The notes: generated by a model from the sequence alone, not told the origin. 64,000 nt of DNA from Tubiluchus corallicola (GCA_030141605.1 JAQGDQ010000320.1:124001-188000); one strand, 5' to 3'; shown: positions 1 to 13,777, counted from the first letter of the stretch. Numbers and translations: made by a program.

Positions 1-400
1 CGACAGCTCATGCGTGAGCACAGTAGTAAATTTGAAATTTGAATTTTTATCTTAACGCTTGTCTAGTTTTAGTACAACACACTGAATATCTTACAGTAGC
101 ACTGTACTTCAATTTTCGCCTTCACAAACACGTTCAACATGCTCGTGGAATATTTTTGCTGTTGAAAATTATGCTAGTTTGCGATGTCATCAATAATTGC
201 GCTCGCCCGCCATTAATTAAGTTTTTAATCTATTATTTTACTATCAGAAACGCTTTTGCAGTATTAACTGTGTTAAAATGCATACTTTTAAAATGTACTT
301 AAAATGTGGACTTGAAAATGGGGTAGTATATGAAAAACCAGATCGTCTTCCTTTAAAGGGAAATAGTAGGCCTACTTAATTTTAGATATGTCTCAAAATG
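1..400 (+). repeat. Dispersed repeat family H, copy 1
   Basis: Matches 7515-7812 and 28795-29165, for example cgacagctca, aatttgaaatttgaa, cacactgaatatcttacag and cgcccgccattaattaag. No inverted ends recognised; probably an old transposon. The window edge may cut it. Confidence 0.75.
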
Positions 401-1700
401 ATCTAAAGTATAAAATTGAAAGGTAAAACATTGTTTTTTTAAATGATTTACATTACAGTACTTATTACAGTGGAAGCATAATTTCATTGTTGTACATTTA
501 TGACATACACACTTCAATGGGAAACAGATGAGATGACTTTTAGCACTGTCAAATCTGCGTTATCATTACAGTACATAATACAGTAAAACAGTACATAATA
601 CAGCATTTTTCAACCGGCTCAAATAAATGTGACAAAAAGGAATCATACGAAAAACGATGACAAAGCTATTGTGTCCATTTTTCACAACTCACAAATCTCA
701 AAACATGTTCACAGAATGCTTAAATCACACCTTTAGTAGATTAATTAAGGAATTTTAAGCTTAAGTGCATAACTTAACACAAAAAGTTTAAATTACTGGC
801 AGGGTTAGACAAGGAAAACATACGTAATTCTACAATTTATGTGCACACGGACACAAGCAGCAAAGCAAGCATTAAGGTACAGCTTATGTTTACAAATATC
901 GATAGTAAATGTTTAGCCACAAACTGATATCTATTTCACCTGGATTAAAGGCTGTTTGATTGTACAGGCTGGTGAGGACGAGAGAACATAATCAGTTTAC
1001 AGTTTTGGTCTAGCTTTTTATGGAAATTTAAATAAAAATGGGGTAGAAGAAGCATTTCAAATAGTAAAAACAATTAAAAAGCTACATTTACTCAGTTAAT
1101 TAATTCACGACGTTTAAAATCCTAAATAAATAACCGAGATCTTTATTAAGTGAAAACAATGTAAACAACACAGAACGAGTTTAAATTACAAGTGAAAATA
1201 ATGGCACGGTAATTAATTTTGGTAACTAAAAGTAAAAGACACCTATTTTAGCATTTCAAATAAAATATTAAGGTATTTCTAAAAGAATATGACTGATAAA
1301 AAACTGTGAAGTCTGAACTAAGATCAAGTCCATGTTGATTTTCAAGAGCAAGTCACTCCAAGAGAGCGAAGATCTCCGACTTTATGATACCAAATTTTGC
1401 TGTTATTGTGGCCTTTGCTACATTATTCATAAATTTTGTTTTACATCAGATTGTGAATGCATGCACAAGGCAGTGATCATATAATTTTTAGTACTGCAAA
1501 ATAAACCTTTATTAGCCACTGTTCGAACACAATTTCGCACTAAATTTATAATACGAAATTACGCAATTTTAGATAAAACTCTGAAATGCCTAAAACAGTA
1601 TGAGTAATTTTCACTTGAGCACATCACACAGCACAGGGCACCTGAAACTCTAAAAATTCTAGTTTCAGCAAAATATGCAATCATGAAACAGACAAACAAA
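401..1700. other. No gene recognised
   Basis: AT-rich sequence without convincing coding potential, RNA gene or mobile-element ends on either strand. It may be intron or downstream sequence of the minus-strand gene at 3527. Confidence 0.5.
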
Positions 1701-1703
1701 CAC

Positions 1704-1763
<60 letters not shown>

Positions 1764-2020
1764 CTTTATTTAAAGTGGGTTTTTGGGTCAAGAATTAACA
1801 TTGGCTCAAAGAGCTATTATCGCCGACTGTAAATAACAACCTACAACTACATAACAGAGACTATTATCACCCCGCTTTTACCCTAAATATCACGCGTCAG
1901 GCAGAGCAACAGCAGGTACCATTTTTAAAGTCTTTGGTATGACCCGGCCGCTGGTTCGAACTCACGACCTGCCAGACGGAAAGCAGACGCATCACCCTAG
2001 ACTAAACCGTCTGGTTAAAC
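1701..2020 (-). mobile_element. tRNA-derived SINE with (ATT)n tail, copy 1
   Basis: On the minus strand it runs from a tRNA-like head with a box-B motif (GAGTTCGAACCAGC) through a unique body to a long (ATT)n tail, seen as (AAT)n at about 1706-1764 on the plus strand. It matches the copy at about 13325 over roughly 270 bp. Confidence 0.8.
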
Positions 2021-3526
2021 TAAACTTACACTAATTCATAAATGTAAAAGAAGTAAGCCATAATTGCTTTAGTTAATATTGTTGTTATAATTATTATTAT
2101 TAATAATTAATTATTATTGTATGTTTGAGTGTCTGTGTAGTTGTAAATAAATAAAATTCTAGTTTTAGCCTTTACAAATACTGCCAGTCTGCATTTCATC
2201 ACTTTGAGTCTCAGTCAAGTTGCAAAACGTGCACTACAAGTCTGCGCTACATCTATGACGGCTGACACGTATGTTCAAGACTAGTCAAGTAAGTACTAAA
2301 AACACTAAAACTTGTAAAACTTGTCCTGTTCTATCTGATTAGTCAACTTACTCGAGTGAGTTCATTTAAATGAAAAAAATGTGACAGGAAGAACAGAAAG
2401 GGAAAAAGATAAAATGCTTAAAATGGCAGAAATTCCAACACGCCCAAGTTTTTCTAAAAACTGTGTGGAAAATTCAATACTTCAAAACATAATTACATTC
2501 ATTCTATTAAACTTGCAGATCTAGCATTACATTATCAAGTGAAGCACATTTTCACAATTTTAAATCTTTTAGTGAGCATAGCAGGCAATATGTGTTCTGT
2601 AGAACACTTCCTACTGTGAATTTGGCTTCAGCATCTGCAGGTTGCAGTCTTCCCGCAGGAGGGCTTAAAACATTTTTGTTAATGTTAATTATCAGTAGGT
2701 AACAGATTACAAATTTCTTGTACTGAGCTAGATGGGATTTACTTGAGACCCTACCATTGCTGTGCAGCAGTTATTGATAACTCTACCTGTTTGCCCCGTT
2801 AATGATCTTTGGTCTCGAAAGTTCTCCAAAAGTTGCACAATACCAAAATTCTCAAGGTTACCTCAAGTGTGGGTATGAGTGGCTTAAACTCAAACCAACA
2901 AATGCTACGTGACAGTAATAAGTCCCTAGACTGACAAAGTCAGGGATCCTAAAAAGAGTTAGAGAAATCACAGCTTTCTTGATTTATCTAGGTCTATCAA
3001 GATACAAGTTCTTTACTGCAGGAATAATCTTGGACAAAATAACACCTCAAGGGTGTTACAAATTAAAAGCAATTCTTTTTAGACATCAACTGAAAGCAAT
3101 ACATCAGCAAACTGTAATAATGATACAGACTTCCACACTTCGAGCTGAATAATTACATCAGTAAAATTTAAGTTGTTTTTATGTTGATCACAAATTTTGT
3201 CTTATGATAGTGTAACATCAGGTTTACTCCGAAAAAAAATTAATTCAAGTTTCAAGATAATTAACAGTTAGTTTAAAATTTTTTTAGTTCCAAACATATT
3301 TTCCTTCAAGAGAACGGAAATGAAATATAGTGTTGTGATTATGGGCTAAGCAATTAACACCTAATATTTTCTTAAAAAGTCATCGTCAATTAATCGCCCT
3401 TTCTCTAATAGTAATACTAACAATTTATTTTTGCCATGTAATTGTTTTTGCGTGTATTACAAGAAATAAATAAAATTATCTACCTGTCTATCTAAAGATT
3501 TAAACTTTGTAAAGGTGATATACTAC
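2021..3526. other. No feature recognised; probable intron of the minus-strand gene
   Basis: Begins on the minus strand at the donor of the 3527-3988 exon. I found no continuation exon with both splice sites and a convincing reading frame. Near 2860 a short open stretch before a possible donor (CTTGAG|GTAACC) was too weak to call. Confidence 0.45.
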
Positions 3527-3988
3527 CTTATGGACTTTTCTAATCCTTCTTGTAACCGCGAGGAACTACTGGAATCGGATTCAATGGCCACAACACTCGG
3601 TCCAGGCCGAACAGCTGATTCCAGGGTTGGTTCAACCTTAACAGCCTCGCTTTGAGATCCCTTGTTTTCATGAACCAAAACATCGGCTTTTCTCTTAGAT
3701 TTCTCGCTGGCTGCCTTATCAAACTTTACAGAGTTAGATGAATAGGAAACAGGGTCATTACTTCTGCTACTTCCAAGAAGTTTTACATCATCCTCCATCT
3801 CGTATAAGCGTATTTTTGGAAATATACACAAGAAAACCCGTTCTAGTGTTTCCTTCCATGTCAATAGTGATGATGACGAAGAAACAAGCATTTCGTTTTC
3901 ATCGATGGGCAAGTCACAGTTCAAAACTGATAATGATAATCCCTGAAAAATACTAACTGCTATTTTTGCACTTGCTGCAGCGGGACGA
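3527..3988 (-). CDS. Internal coding exon of an unrecognised gene divergent from TIMELESS
   Basis: I do not recognise this gene. On the minus strand a 153-codon open stretch runs from a good acceptor (ttttttgcag) at 3989 to a donor AAG|GTAGTA at 3526. It reads RPAAASAKIAVSIFQGLSLS, then DENEMLVSSSSSLLTWKETL, then a Ser- and Lys-rich half with SVVAIESDSSSSS. The first half looks folded (helical, with LERVFLCIFPK) and the second disordered. VVAIESDSS has the form of a SUMO-interacting motif, an inference. The start exon must lie between 3989 and about 4600, and later exons at lower coordinates; neither could be identified. It could be a real gene sharing a promoter region with TIMELESS, or less likely a chance open frame. 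Confidence 0.5.
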
Positions 3989-4667
3989 CTGCAAAAAATG
4001 TTAGTAAATGTTTTTACTGCTGTTTAATATTGTATTTATGCTTTTGCTGCCTTTAGGGCCAGCTATCTTATTATTTATATCTATGGTTTTACTGTAGTTG
4101 GAGAACTTATAACAGATGGCGCCAAGACGTAATTTTCCCGCCACTAATTAAAGAATCGGTCGTGCAGAGAAAATTATTAAAGTTCAGTGAGTCAAGTAAT
4201 TAGTTGTTTTACTAGTTTTCCTGTGTCAGGATAAAAATAATGGAGTTGATATTAATAATTTTTATGCTGTTTTTCTTTTACTAGCTAAATCTTCACCAAA
4301 CATTGATATATCGGCACAGGAAGGTTAAGGAACTAGTTATTTACTATTATATATAGTATAAATAGTATAGTACAGGTACTGCAGTATCTATCACAGTTCA
4401 ATGTGAAAGGCGAAAATGGGCAAAAAATCTCTAAAATTTAATGACAGCACCTAATGTGTTTTTCAGAAGAACTGTGAGGTAAAACATGTTGTAGCAATGT
4501 ACACGGTTAACTATATGCACGACTCAGTATGGCCGGGTTTTACTAAATGTTGTAGGCACTAAAAGGCACACTACATGTCTTTACAGTGAATTAGACTAAC
4601 TCATGCCATGGTATTTTTTGCAGGAGTGCCTCACGCAGTGAAGTTCGGAAGCTGAGCTGACATAAAG
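3989..4667. promoter_or_regulatory. Probable shared 5' region between the divergent exon and TIMELESS
   Basis: This 680-bp stretch separates the minus-strand exon from the TIMELESS start codon. It should hold the 5' UTR and promoter of TIMELESS and perhaps a short first exon of the minus-strand gene. I see no clear TATA box or CpG cluster. Assignment is by position only. Confidence 0.35.
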
Positions 4668-4755
4668 ATGGAAGCTGAGCTTCAAGCTGCTTGCAATTAT
4701 CTTGGCTTTTATGACGTTGAGAAAAATACTTATAACAAAGAACCTGATTGCTTAG
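4668..4755 (+). CDS. TIMELESS: TIMELESS exon 1 (aa 1-29)
   Basis: Start exon, read as [16 protein letters not shown] and ending NKEPDCL, which matches the conserved start of animal TIMELESS (human has ...YHKEPDCLE). An in-frame TGA lies five codons upstream of the ATG. The donor is TTAG|GTAGGA, leaving one base of a Glu codon that exon 2 completes. The exon is too short for ordinary ORF searches. Confidence 0.92.
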
Positions 4756-7700
4756 GTAGGATACCACAGCCCACTGATATTTTCTTCTGACACGACTGTT
4801 TTTAGTGGAAGCTGTTTTACTACTGTAGTCCTGCATAGTTACATGTTGCATAAACACTAGGCACTCATTAATTAGCGAGCTTTGCATAGCTTTTTGAGCA
4901 AGCGTAAGTTGTAATGCTATAAGTGGTATATGTTGTTTTTTGCAATGGATAAGGGCTGTGAGCTTTTTGGGTGAAAGTCAAATATGTTCATTCCTTGCAA
5001 GTTATGCCCTAAAATATGCATTTAGTACATTGTCTACTTGTCATTTTCCTAAACTTTTGACGTAATCATATACACCATAAACATAGTGAGTGGTTATTTT
5101 AATAAAAAATTTAACGATAAATCATGTCCATCTTAGAGACAATAAAAGATTTGATTCGTTACTTGAAACGAGAGGACAACACTTGCGACATCCGGCGGCA
5201 GCTTGGAGAAACGCAGATCGTGGAGAATGACTTAGTGCACATTGTGACGAATTATAAGGATGAACTGATGCTGTTTGATGCTACGCTTAGGTAAATATCA
5301 AATAATTTATTTATTATGTCTGCCTTGTAAGCAGAAGGTACCAGGTTCAAATCCATGGGTGTTCAAACTTTTCACATTTCCTGTTTTTTTTGTTTTTGTT
5401 TGTTTGTTTGTTAGTGGCAGTAAATCCATTATTATTATTATTATTATTGGGACAGGGATGTTGGCTTTCTGCCAAAGTTTTTGTCTCCTAAACATGCGAG
5501 TGGCATTCACCACATGGTCATTACCGTGGACATAGGATAACTGACTAGCATTTTATTATTCGAATAAAGTAGTAAACAATATTTTTTTGAAGTTTCGAAT
5601 AATCGATTCTTCGTGCACTTACGTATCGGTAATACTACAACTGTTCTACTTTCATGCCAAATAGTTTTGCAGTCGAGGTGCAAAGCCGCATGGTTGCTTG
5701 GCAACTGAGGTTGAGCATGGTACCTTGTTCAGTGAATAGATGAATTACCACATTTAATACTTATTCACTCTCGAATTGCTTTAATCACATAATTTGCCGT
5801 GCTGATTCTGGATGTTTACCCGGCAGAGGTTTTACTCTTAAATTCACATCCAAAAGCAGCTAAGATACCACTGCCTGTTAAGCGGCCCATCTTCAAGTCC
5901 TAGAGGGTTAGTTTTGCAATGTGAATCAGTTTCAGGCCTCATCACTAATTGGGTAGAGCCTGCAATGTGAATCAGTTTCAGGCCTCACCACTAATTGGGT
6001 AGACCCTGCAATGTGAATCAATTTCAGGCCTCACCACTAATTGGGTAGAGCCTGCAATGTGAATCAGTTTCAGGCCTCATCGCTAATTGGGTAGACCCTG
6101 CAATGTGAATCAGTTTCAGGCCTCGTCACTAATTGGGTAGAGCCTGCAATGTGAATCAGTTTCAGGCCTCACCGCTAATTGAGTAGACCCAGCAATGTGA
6201 ATCAGTTTCAGGCCTCACCGCTAATTGAGTAGACCCAGCAATGTGAATCAGTTTCAGGCCTCACCACTAATTGGGTAGACCCTGCAATGTGAATCAGTTT
6301 CAGGCCTCACCACTAATTGGGTAGACCCTGCAATGTGAATCAGTTTTAGGCCTCACCACTAATTGGGTAGACCCTGCAATATGAATCAGTTTCAGGCCTC
6401 ACCACTAATTGGGTAGACCCTGCAATGTGAATCAGTTTCAGGCCTCACCACTAATTGGGTAGACCCTGCAATGTGAATCAGTTTCAGGCCTCACCGCTAA
6501 TTGGGTAAACCCTGCAATATGAATCAGTTTCAGGCCTCACCACTAATTGGGTAGACCCTGCAATGTGAATCAGTTTCAGGCCTCACCACTAATTGGGTAG
6601 ACCCTGCAATGTGAATCAGTTTCAGGCCTCACCACTAATTGGGTAGACCCAGCAATGTGACTCAGTTTCAGGCCTCATCACTAATTGGGTAGACCCTGCT
6701 GTTGTCTGAGCTGAATTCTGGCTTGCATTGCACTGCGTATTCTATAAGTCTGCTTATTCATCATTTGGCTGGTCATGGGAACAGATAGACTCATGCACTT
6801 TCATTTATGCTAGAATTATGTGATGTAGAATTGAAATTTGTTAATGTAAACATTGTATGTTTTCAACATTAGATAATGTTTATATTTTACTTTTACAGGT
6901 TGCTCGTTAATCTCACCCAACCCGCCTATTTATGTTTTAATGGCAGTGTCCCGCAGGATACAACGACTCGGAAACACTACCTGGAAATCGAGTCATATCT
7001 CGTCTCTTATAAAGAGGTCTGTTTCGCTCTTTGAGCTACAGAATCAGCTGCTGCTTTAAGATTAGTTTATAATTTATCCATTTTTTTCTATAACAATAAT
7101 ATTTTTAATTTTTGGAAGAGTGTGTATAATGAAATAAACACTTAATGCAATAGTTCCACCGCATCGCATGCTTTGAAAAAAAATTTATTTTGCAGACAAA
7201 ATTTAATTAATTAAATTAATCAGACATCCGTGTTTGTCAGCTTGCATTGAATTTCATAGTCTCATTTCAGAAAAAGGTGGAGGTTTCTATGCATTTTTTG
7301 ATTGTGCCGTCCACATCTTTCAAACTGTTGTTCATCTTATTGGAAAGAATCAAGCATTACTGTACGACTTTCGGTCTCTTGGTTTCTTTCATCCTGCAGT
7401 TGATTTTTTAGGAGAACAGGACCCCGTCTTAAAGTATAGCTCAACACATTTAGGAAATGAATTGTACAAAAAACAATTCAGAAGTGTTTGTTAGCGCACA
7501 TGTTCCACAGCTCGTAACTGTAAACTCGAATTTTTAATTCTAAACTTAAAATTTGCAGAGTTTTATATATCTCAATGAGTGTTGTACAGTAGTAGTGTAC
7601 TTCAGTTTTCAAACACGTGCAACATGCTGCTGTTGAAAGTTATGTTCAATTATGATATCATTACTAGTTGGGCTCGCCCGCCATTAATTAAGTCTTTTAC

Positions 7701-8688
7701 TTATTATTTCGTTATCAGAAATGATTTGGCATTATTATAGGTGTTAAAATGTATACTTTTTACCATACTTCAAAATGGGATATGAAAAATCATCCTGTTT
7801 TCCTTTAAAATGCTTGATTTTCATCCTCAAACAATTGAATATAACCTCCTTTCGTGTTGATTAGTGGAGACTTTACGATGTGTCTTGAGTATATTCTTGT
7901 ATTGGCTTTGTACAGAACTGAAATGCGTTGCGACTCTAAGGGTGATTTACTTAGTGCAAATACATTTTTTGTACTCATTGTTTTGTCCAGTTTGTCTGTA
8001 TGTCTGTAACTCATAACCTCAAAAAAAATGATGAACACTTTGGTACATGTTGATTTCCTTTTTTACTGTGCTCAAAAAAAGAAGTGAAGGCGGTGTAGAG
8101 GGGGGTGGGTTTCAAATATGAAATACAGTCTGAAATAATAAAAGTAAAAAGCAACATTTAGAACTTAATAATTTGCTTAGTTTAACACACTACAACAAAA
8201 ATTAAATTTAAAGCACTAACCTCAGTTTAGTAAATCAAAAAACCACAAAATATAATTTGAAGCAAACATACCTTAACAAACTACATTATGAAATTTGAAA
8301 TCTGAACTTTACCAGCAGACTATGAAACCTGAATTACTACTGCTCAACATACAATAGCCAGGACTCCTGTTACACCTCATTAACTCTAGTTGAAACCCAG
8401 TAAATGGTTTGTAAATATATAGTACAGTAAACAGCTTAAGAAATAGGTATATTATTTTTACGGGCAAACAACCAAAAGATGGCAGCACCTCGCTAAGATA
8501 CTACAACTTTCTGCTAAGTCTAAGTCTAAAAAAACATTAATTATGGCACAACTGCGTAACAAAATGCATTTTATCAAATTGTTTCCTTAACAATTCGCTC
8601 ATTAAGTAACTTAGCACAACTGTCTGTAATGTGCTGTAACAGTTTTGTTGGCTGTTTGTAAAAGTAAGTACTTACTTACTCACAAACA

Positions 8689-8732
<44 letters not shown>

Positions 8733-11700
8733 CACAAACATACTTACGTACTTACTCACAAACATACTTAATTACTTACTTACTTACTTACTCACTCACA
8801 AACATACTTAATTACTTACTTACTCACAAACATACTTACTTACTTACTTACTCACAAACATACTTACTTACATACTTACTTACTTTCTCACTCACTCCAA
8901 TGCTCTATCACTCATTCACTCACTCACTCACTTGCGCACTCACGCACTCACTTTTTATTTCTTACTTACTTACGTACTTGCTTGCTTGCCTGCTTGCTTG
9001 CTTGCTTACTTACTTGCTCGTTTGCCTGCTTGCTTACTTGCTTGCTTGCCTGCTTGCTTGCTTGCTTGCTTACTTACAAACTCCCTGATTTCAAGTTTAT
9101 GCTAATTTTTTCCTTGTCTGTAGTTGGCTTCTATGATGACTTTCTGTAATGGCTTTCTATGAAAATCACAAATTTTGATTTTTGTTTTCAGGCATTTGCA
9201 AGCGAAGCCGTGTTTTCGGTGTTTGCAGAAAAACTGCGAGGTATTTTAGAAAAGGTACGAATACTTGAGACGTTCCTCGAGCAGTTTTTGTGTAACAGGT
9301 TTTGTTTTTAGTTGTTGATATAGGGCTGTAACGATGATATGCCTAGGCCACGATACTAAGCACACGATACGATACGTATCACGATAGACTTGAGTTAACA
9401 TTTACAGGTTTTATAAAAAAAACTAGCCGAAACTGTTTTTGATAAATGCTAAACATATTTGTCAATCAGCACTTAGGATTGCTAAATGCTAAAATAACTC
9501 GACAGACTATTTGACTTTATTTATTACTTTGTGTAATGTCTACACCAGGGGGGGTGCAAATTATCTGACTAGCCGGGCCACATTAAACTGTCCCACAATT
9601 CCTGCGGGCCACAGGCAGTTTGATCAAGGAGCCAAGTACAGAAAGGCCTAATAACGATTTTTTTTGCATCCGACCTGCGTACATCATTACTACTACACTC
9701 AAGAAACTATTTTAGAAGTTATTAAAATTTATATTACAAACCATATATTTCTACTTTCAGGACAGATAGTGGTAATTTCATTACAATGCATATTACTAAT
9801 GTGTATCACACAGTCTGTGTAGTACATTGACATTAAGCTACAACCGTCTTGTAAGGGTTAATGGCATCCGATCTAGTAGAAAAAACTACCCGCACTATCT
9901 TTGGGATTGTGGCACGGACTTCAGCTGGATACACTCAATTAATCGCCCGGGCCGCACTTTCATTAGATTGACAAATCTCTTCGCGGGCTGCACAAATTCT
10001 CTCGGCGGGCCGCAAGTGGCCCGCGCGCCGCAATTTGCACACCCCTGGTGTAGGCTATCGTTTGTTTTGCAACCCGCCAGAAGAGCAAAATATATCAATA
10101 CTTTAGGTTAAAAGTTGCTTGTGCATTTTCTGGTTCACTTTTGCGATTTCGCGAGTTTATATGTAAACAACATTAGCTTACTACTGATTAAACACTTCAC
10201 CTGCTTTAGCTGCTAGCAGTGCTTGCGTCGAATCAACTGCTTTAGCTGCTAGCAGTGCTTGCGTCGAATCAACTGCTTTAGCTGCTAGCAGTGCTTGCGT
10301 CGAATCAACTGCTTTAGCTGCTAGCAGTGCTTGCGTCGAATCAACTGCTTTAGCTGCTAGCAGTGCTTGCGTCGAATCAACTGCTTTAGCTGCTAGCAGT
10401 GCTTGCGTCGAATCAACTGCTTTAGCTGCTAGCAGTGCTTGCGTCGAATCAACTGCTTTAGCTGCTAGCAGTGCTTGCGTCGAATCAACTGCTTTAGCTG
10501 CTAGCAGTGCTTGCGTCGAATCAACTGCTTTAGCTGCTAGCAGTGCTTGCGTCGAATCAACTGCTTTAGCTGCTAGCAGTGCTTGCGTCGAATCAACTGC
10601 TTTAGCTGCTAGCAGTGCTTGCGTCGAATCAACTGCTTTAGCTGCTAGCAGTGCTTGCGTCGAATCAACTGCTTTAGCTGCTAGCAGTGCTTGCGTCGAA
10701 TCAACTGCTTTAGCTGCTAGCAGTGCTTGCGTCGAATCAACTGCTTTAGCTGCTAGCAGTGCTTGCGTCGAAACAACTGCTTTAGCTGCTAGCTGTGCTT
10801 GCGTCGAATCAACTGCTTTAGCTGCTAGCAGTGCTTGCGTCGAATCAACTGTTTTAGCTGCTAGCAGTGCTTGCGTCGAATCAACTGCTTATCAATGCTC
10901 TCATTGATACGTATCTGCAGTACATTTTACAGCTGCAACTTGAATTACTTCATATTGTTTTTACCAACATACCGCTGCACATGGTCAAGTTTATTTGCTG
11001 GATATCATTGACTCAGATTATCACGATGTTAGTGCACCTTGGCCATACGGATATCGTAATTAACGTTGCCACGATGCATCGATAGATCAGTATGTCGTCA
11101 CAGGACTAATTGCTGATCGAAAGATTTTTTCATTGTTGATCGGAGGAACTTTATTTAGGGCTGCTTCATTGAGCTCCATGAACAGCGTGTTGGTTTGAGG
11201 AAACCAGAGAACGAAGCCCCGAAACCTTGTTCACGTTTTGTTAGCTTATTGAGCACCGATAATGTTTAATTTTGTTTGTACATAATAGTTTCTCTGCATA
11301 TTTAGCTGCGTACAAACACATACTTGAAATTCTTTTTCGTGCATTTTAGTAAAAGCGTACTATGAACGGCACGTAACATTACGAATGATATATTGTAGGC
11401 GTGGGAGTATAAAGAAGACGACGACACCCTGGTGGCGGAGAGGATTCTCATCCTCATTAGAAACATTCTTCATGTTGCTAGCCACCCGGAGGCTGAACAG
11501 AGGACAGATGATGATGTTAGCATCCACGACCAAGTACTGTGGTAAATGTAGTAGCTTGAACTTTTTTGAAAAAGAATTCATGTTATTTCAATTAACATTG
11601 TAGCTATATCACGTTTTCGTTGTGAAATGCTTAAGTGTAATTATGTATCTGACTTCGAAAATCAAACTTGACCCCCTTGAACATTGTGAAAGTCATGTTT

Positions 11701-13589
11701 AAAGTTGTAGATCGCTCACATTGTAGAACAAGAATAAAAAACCATACTGCATATTTGCACAGAAAAGTGTTTATTAAACTACATACACATATGTAGAATG
11801 ACTGCTGCACTGAACACTGAGAACAAGAGTGTCCTGCACTGCATTGAGAGTGAGACAGACAGTGACTAGAAAGTAAATCCAGTCAGTATATATAGGTATA
11901 GGTGACTATGCAAACTTGGCTTCACAAAAACCATTACTGTAAAATAGGGAGAGATCCAGTGAATATGCATATTCACTGGACCGAACAATTACACTGGGGG
12001 TGAGTTTAGCTAGTAAAATGTAAAAGGATTAGTTAATAGATGGCAGCACCTAAAAATATACAATTACAATTTCCACAATGGTGCTAGGATTCGGCTTTTC
12101 TTAATTTTGGATGTGTGGTGTGTGCATCGGTATTTTTTCCGCTTCACTATGACTAGGTTCTCGGGGGGGGGGGGGGGGTGACACGTGCTCACGGCAGGTC
12201 GGGATCCTAGACAGAAAGATTGATCCACTTTAATTGCTCTCGGGAGAAGTTGTCATTAATTACCATGATAAGCGTTCTGTTCTTTATTCTCTGACTTCTG
12301 CATTTGCTGCCTCGAATTGTAACTCCACCTAAAACCTCACGAGTCAACAAACTGCAAAGCAGTTACAATTATATCTCAACTTTTTGCTGACTTTATCATA
12401 AGATTTTGTTTTTGTGAATAGACCAATCTTTCACTTATTGTAACAAAAACTCATACGTATGCATGTTTGGGCTTTACGGTGACAAACAAAGTCATCATTT
12501 TGCTCAGCATAACTGTTTGTTGTTTGTGTACCATTTTCACGTCACATGCCCCTTAGTCATTTACTTCATCATATCTGACACTGTGACACCATTACCCAAA
12601 ATATTACATTTTATCTGAAACAAGATATATAAATTCCTTTAATAAACTAACTCATTTCTATCAAAAGGTCGATTAGGATTACGTGAAATTAATGAGAGAC
12701 TTACAGTAAATAAAATAAATGACTAAATAAAATTTACATACATCGTTGGCATTAAATCGTGAGTTCACAGAAACACGTCATCACATGAACACCTTGAAAC
12801 TTAAATGACCGGAAATTGACTAGGATGCAAATATTGAGGCCAGATGTCGCCACTTGTAACTGTAAAACGCTATATTAAATTTAACAAACAAAAATCCTTG
12901 ACAATGCATAAGTGACAGTTGAGCAAGTTAAAGCTCTTGTTTGGGGTAAATCAATTTCTGATTTTTATTTATAGTTGATAATTTTTATTTGCTTTCTTTT
13001 ATTGCTTGGGTGGCTTTTGTGAATACATGTGTAACTTCATTCACATTTCTCTAATTTTGTCATTATATTAATTTTTAGGGCTATGCATTTATCAGGCATG
13101 GAAGACTTGTTATTATATATAGGCAGCTCAGATGAAGAGCGTACCTTTGCACTTCATGCACTGGAGATCATATCACTTATGTTTCGCGATCAGGTAGTAG
13201 AAAGTTTAATAGCTATATCAATATAATATTAGTTAATAAGCAAGTCAATGTTTCTTTTGATTCATCTCACATTATAGAGTCGCTCCAAGCAGATTATTTT
13301 TTTGCTCCATGGTTGGTTGATTGCGTAGAGTTGACCAGGCGGTTTAGTCTTGGGGGGTAATGCGTCTGCTTTCCGTCTGGGGAGGTCGTGAGTTCGAACC
13401 AGCGGCCGGGTTATACCAAAGACTTTAAAAATGGTACCTGCTGTTACCCTGCCTGACGCGTGGTATTCAGGGTAAAAGTGGGGTAATAATAGTCTCTATT
13501 ATGTAGTTGTATGTTGTTATTTACAGTCGGCGATAATAGCTCTTTGAGCTAATGTTAATTGTTGACCCAAAAGCCGACTTTAAATGAAG

Positions 13590-13639
<50 letters not shown>

Positions 13640-13726
13640 GATTATGATTATGATTATGATTATGATTATGATTATGATTATGATTATGATTATGATTATG
13701 ATTATGATTATGATTATGATTATGAT

Positions 13727-13777
<51 letters not shown>

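Larger units (their letters stand above)
9322..11090 (+). mobile_element. Old element with gtaacgat ends, interrupted by MITE A and the 36-bp array
   Basis: The left part (9322-9540) starts gggctgtaacgatgatatg and the right part (10895-11085) ends aacgttgccacgatgcatcg with a loosely complementary ccatacggatatcgtaatta. They look like the two halves of one inverted-repeat element split by later insertions. Moderate support. Confidence 0.5.

Noticed and set aside
39-302. 87-codon ORF at the left edge
   Set aside because: Falls in a dispersed repeat; the other copies do not keep the frame.
5917-6705. CRISPR array
   Set aside because: The repeats are head-to-tail minisatellites without unique spacers, in a eukaryotic intron; the same holds for the other arrays.
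8645-9088. 147-codon ORF rich in LLTYLLTY
   Set aside because: Translation of a tetranucleotide array; no gene evidence.
9827-10111. Recurring [23 protein letters not shown] also at 54077 and 58028
   Set aside because: It lies in all copies of a MITE and resembles no transposase; conservation is explained by recent common origin of the copies.
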